Below, in pieces: positions 63,375 to 64,000 of a DNA stretch of 64,000 nucleotides. Every line of letters begins with the position of its first letter. The stretch's first letter is position 1. Made by a program: the position numbers and the translations under genes. The notes below the pieces were generated by a model that was not told the origin of the DNA, searched no databases, and worked only from the letters and a program-made list of their open reading frames with translations. Source of the stretch: Helopsaltes ochotensis (lineage: Eukaryota > Chordata > Aves > Passeriformes > Locustellidae); NCBI GenBank assembly GCA_013400155.1, contig VXBM01000550.1, positions 233,710 through 297,709 on the forward strand, given 5' to 3'.

Positions 63375-63473
63375 TTTCCTTCCTTCCTTCCTGCCTGCCT
63401 TCCTGCCTTCCTTCCTTCCTTCCTGCCTTCCTGCCTTCCTACCTGCCTTCCTGCCTTCCTACCTGCCTTCCTG
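63375..63473 (+). repeat. (CCTT)n/(CCTG) microsatellite with a 20-bp higher-order unit
   Basis: It is a pyrimidine-rich tetranucleotide array in which CCTT, CCTG and CCTA units alternate. In the 3' part a 20-bp block (CTGCCTTCCTGCCTTCCTAC) repeats in tandem, showing a secondary amplification of an already diverged array. Confidence 0.93.
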
Positions 63474-64000
63474 TGATTTTGCCTTGCACCTTCCCTTATT
63501 GATTGGTATCTTCATCAGTCTACAGGCTGATTGTTTCTCAGGCAGCATGCAAGAACTGATGGCAGAGTTATCTTTAAAATACTGTAGTATAAAAATAACA
63601 TAAACTCCAAGTGTATTTCAAATAGGTGGTTTTACAAATATCTGTACTTGGGGAGGAATGGGACGAGATTTGAGTGGTGATTTTTATTGGAAAAAGCCCC
63701 TACTTTTGACTTGTGTTGCATGCAATACTTTCACTGAGACATGAACTGAAATTCTGGGCCACCAGTGGCAGTAAATAGACCGGAAGTAGTAAATGAAAAT
63801 AAGGCAATATGCTTCCTATTTCCGGAGTACAACACTTTACTTTTATGGAAAGCTTGTAGGGAAATCAAACAGTTTTCATGCACTTTCTACTCAAATAGGC
63901 AGAAATGGACATATAAGAGCATTATGTCTTCTGTTCCTTCAAGTTCTTCTCTCCAGCGAGGAAAAAACACTCATGAAGATTTAATTTAACTGTAAAAAAA
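63474..64000. other. Unique sequence to the window end, no gene seen
   Basis: Two overlapping plus-strand frames (63765-63989 and 63793-63984) reach close to the window end, but they show no family resemblance and have no splice or promoter context. Confidence 0.5.

Noticed and set aside
1..64000. CRISPR arrays, operons, ribosome-binding sites, integrated prophage or a novel prokaryotic-type system
   Set aside because: Base composition, CR1 LINEs and retroviral LTRs show a vertebrate (bird) genome. No spaced direct repeats or compact gene clusters are present.

Overview
This 64-kb window looks like gene-free nuclear DNA from a bird. It is AT-rich, with long tracts of A/T homopolymer and GT-rich low-complexity sequence. 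Its recognisable interspersed repeats are bird-type: three 5'-truncated CR1 LINE insertions and four solo LTRs of avian endogenous retroviruses. The LTR at 24300-25051 resembles families I associate with songbirds, so a passerine is my best guess, but I could not run a repeat search. I found no convincing protein-coding exon, tRNA, rRNA, snRNA or CRISPR array. The longest open frames (up to about 138 codons) either lie in CR1/LTR sequence or are chance frames in low-complexity DNA. The window is probably intergenic or lies inside a large intron.

Layout. Positions 1-15100 are AT-rich unique sequence. They contain a near-perfect 64-nt hairpin (3325-3388), a canonical quadruplex motif beside a purine tract (3829-3921), a 24-T run (4576-4599) and a GATA-motif cluster (5450-5487). 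A short CR1 tail lies at 15117-15445. An almost intact 993-bp solo LTR with a perfect 5-bp target duplication lies at 20433-21425. At 23735-25300 a CR1 is split by a 752-bp solo LTR, which gives a relative age order. Positions 25300-50185 are mostly unique AT-rich DNA with a purine-skewed block (31300-32520) that runs into a GT-rich block, a T-tract, a (CTTT)n microsatellite, and patches that read like conserved non-coding sequence. A diverged LTR lies at 50186-50720. A compact 346-bp LTR with a perfect 6-bp target duplication lies at 58551-58896. The longest CR1 (about 800 bp, with two stretches of decayed reverse-transcriptase reading frame) is at 60508-61310. A (CCTT)n array with a 20-bp higher-order unit is at 63375-63473.

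No genes work together here. What functional content there is would be regulatory or structural. Every mobile element whose direction I could judge points to the minus strand, which would fit, but does not prove, that the window lies in an intron of a plus-strand gene. The best candidate for something undescribed is the 3325-3388 hairpin, which has the size and pairing of a microRNA precursor.
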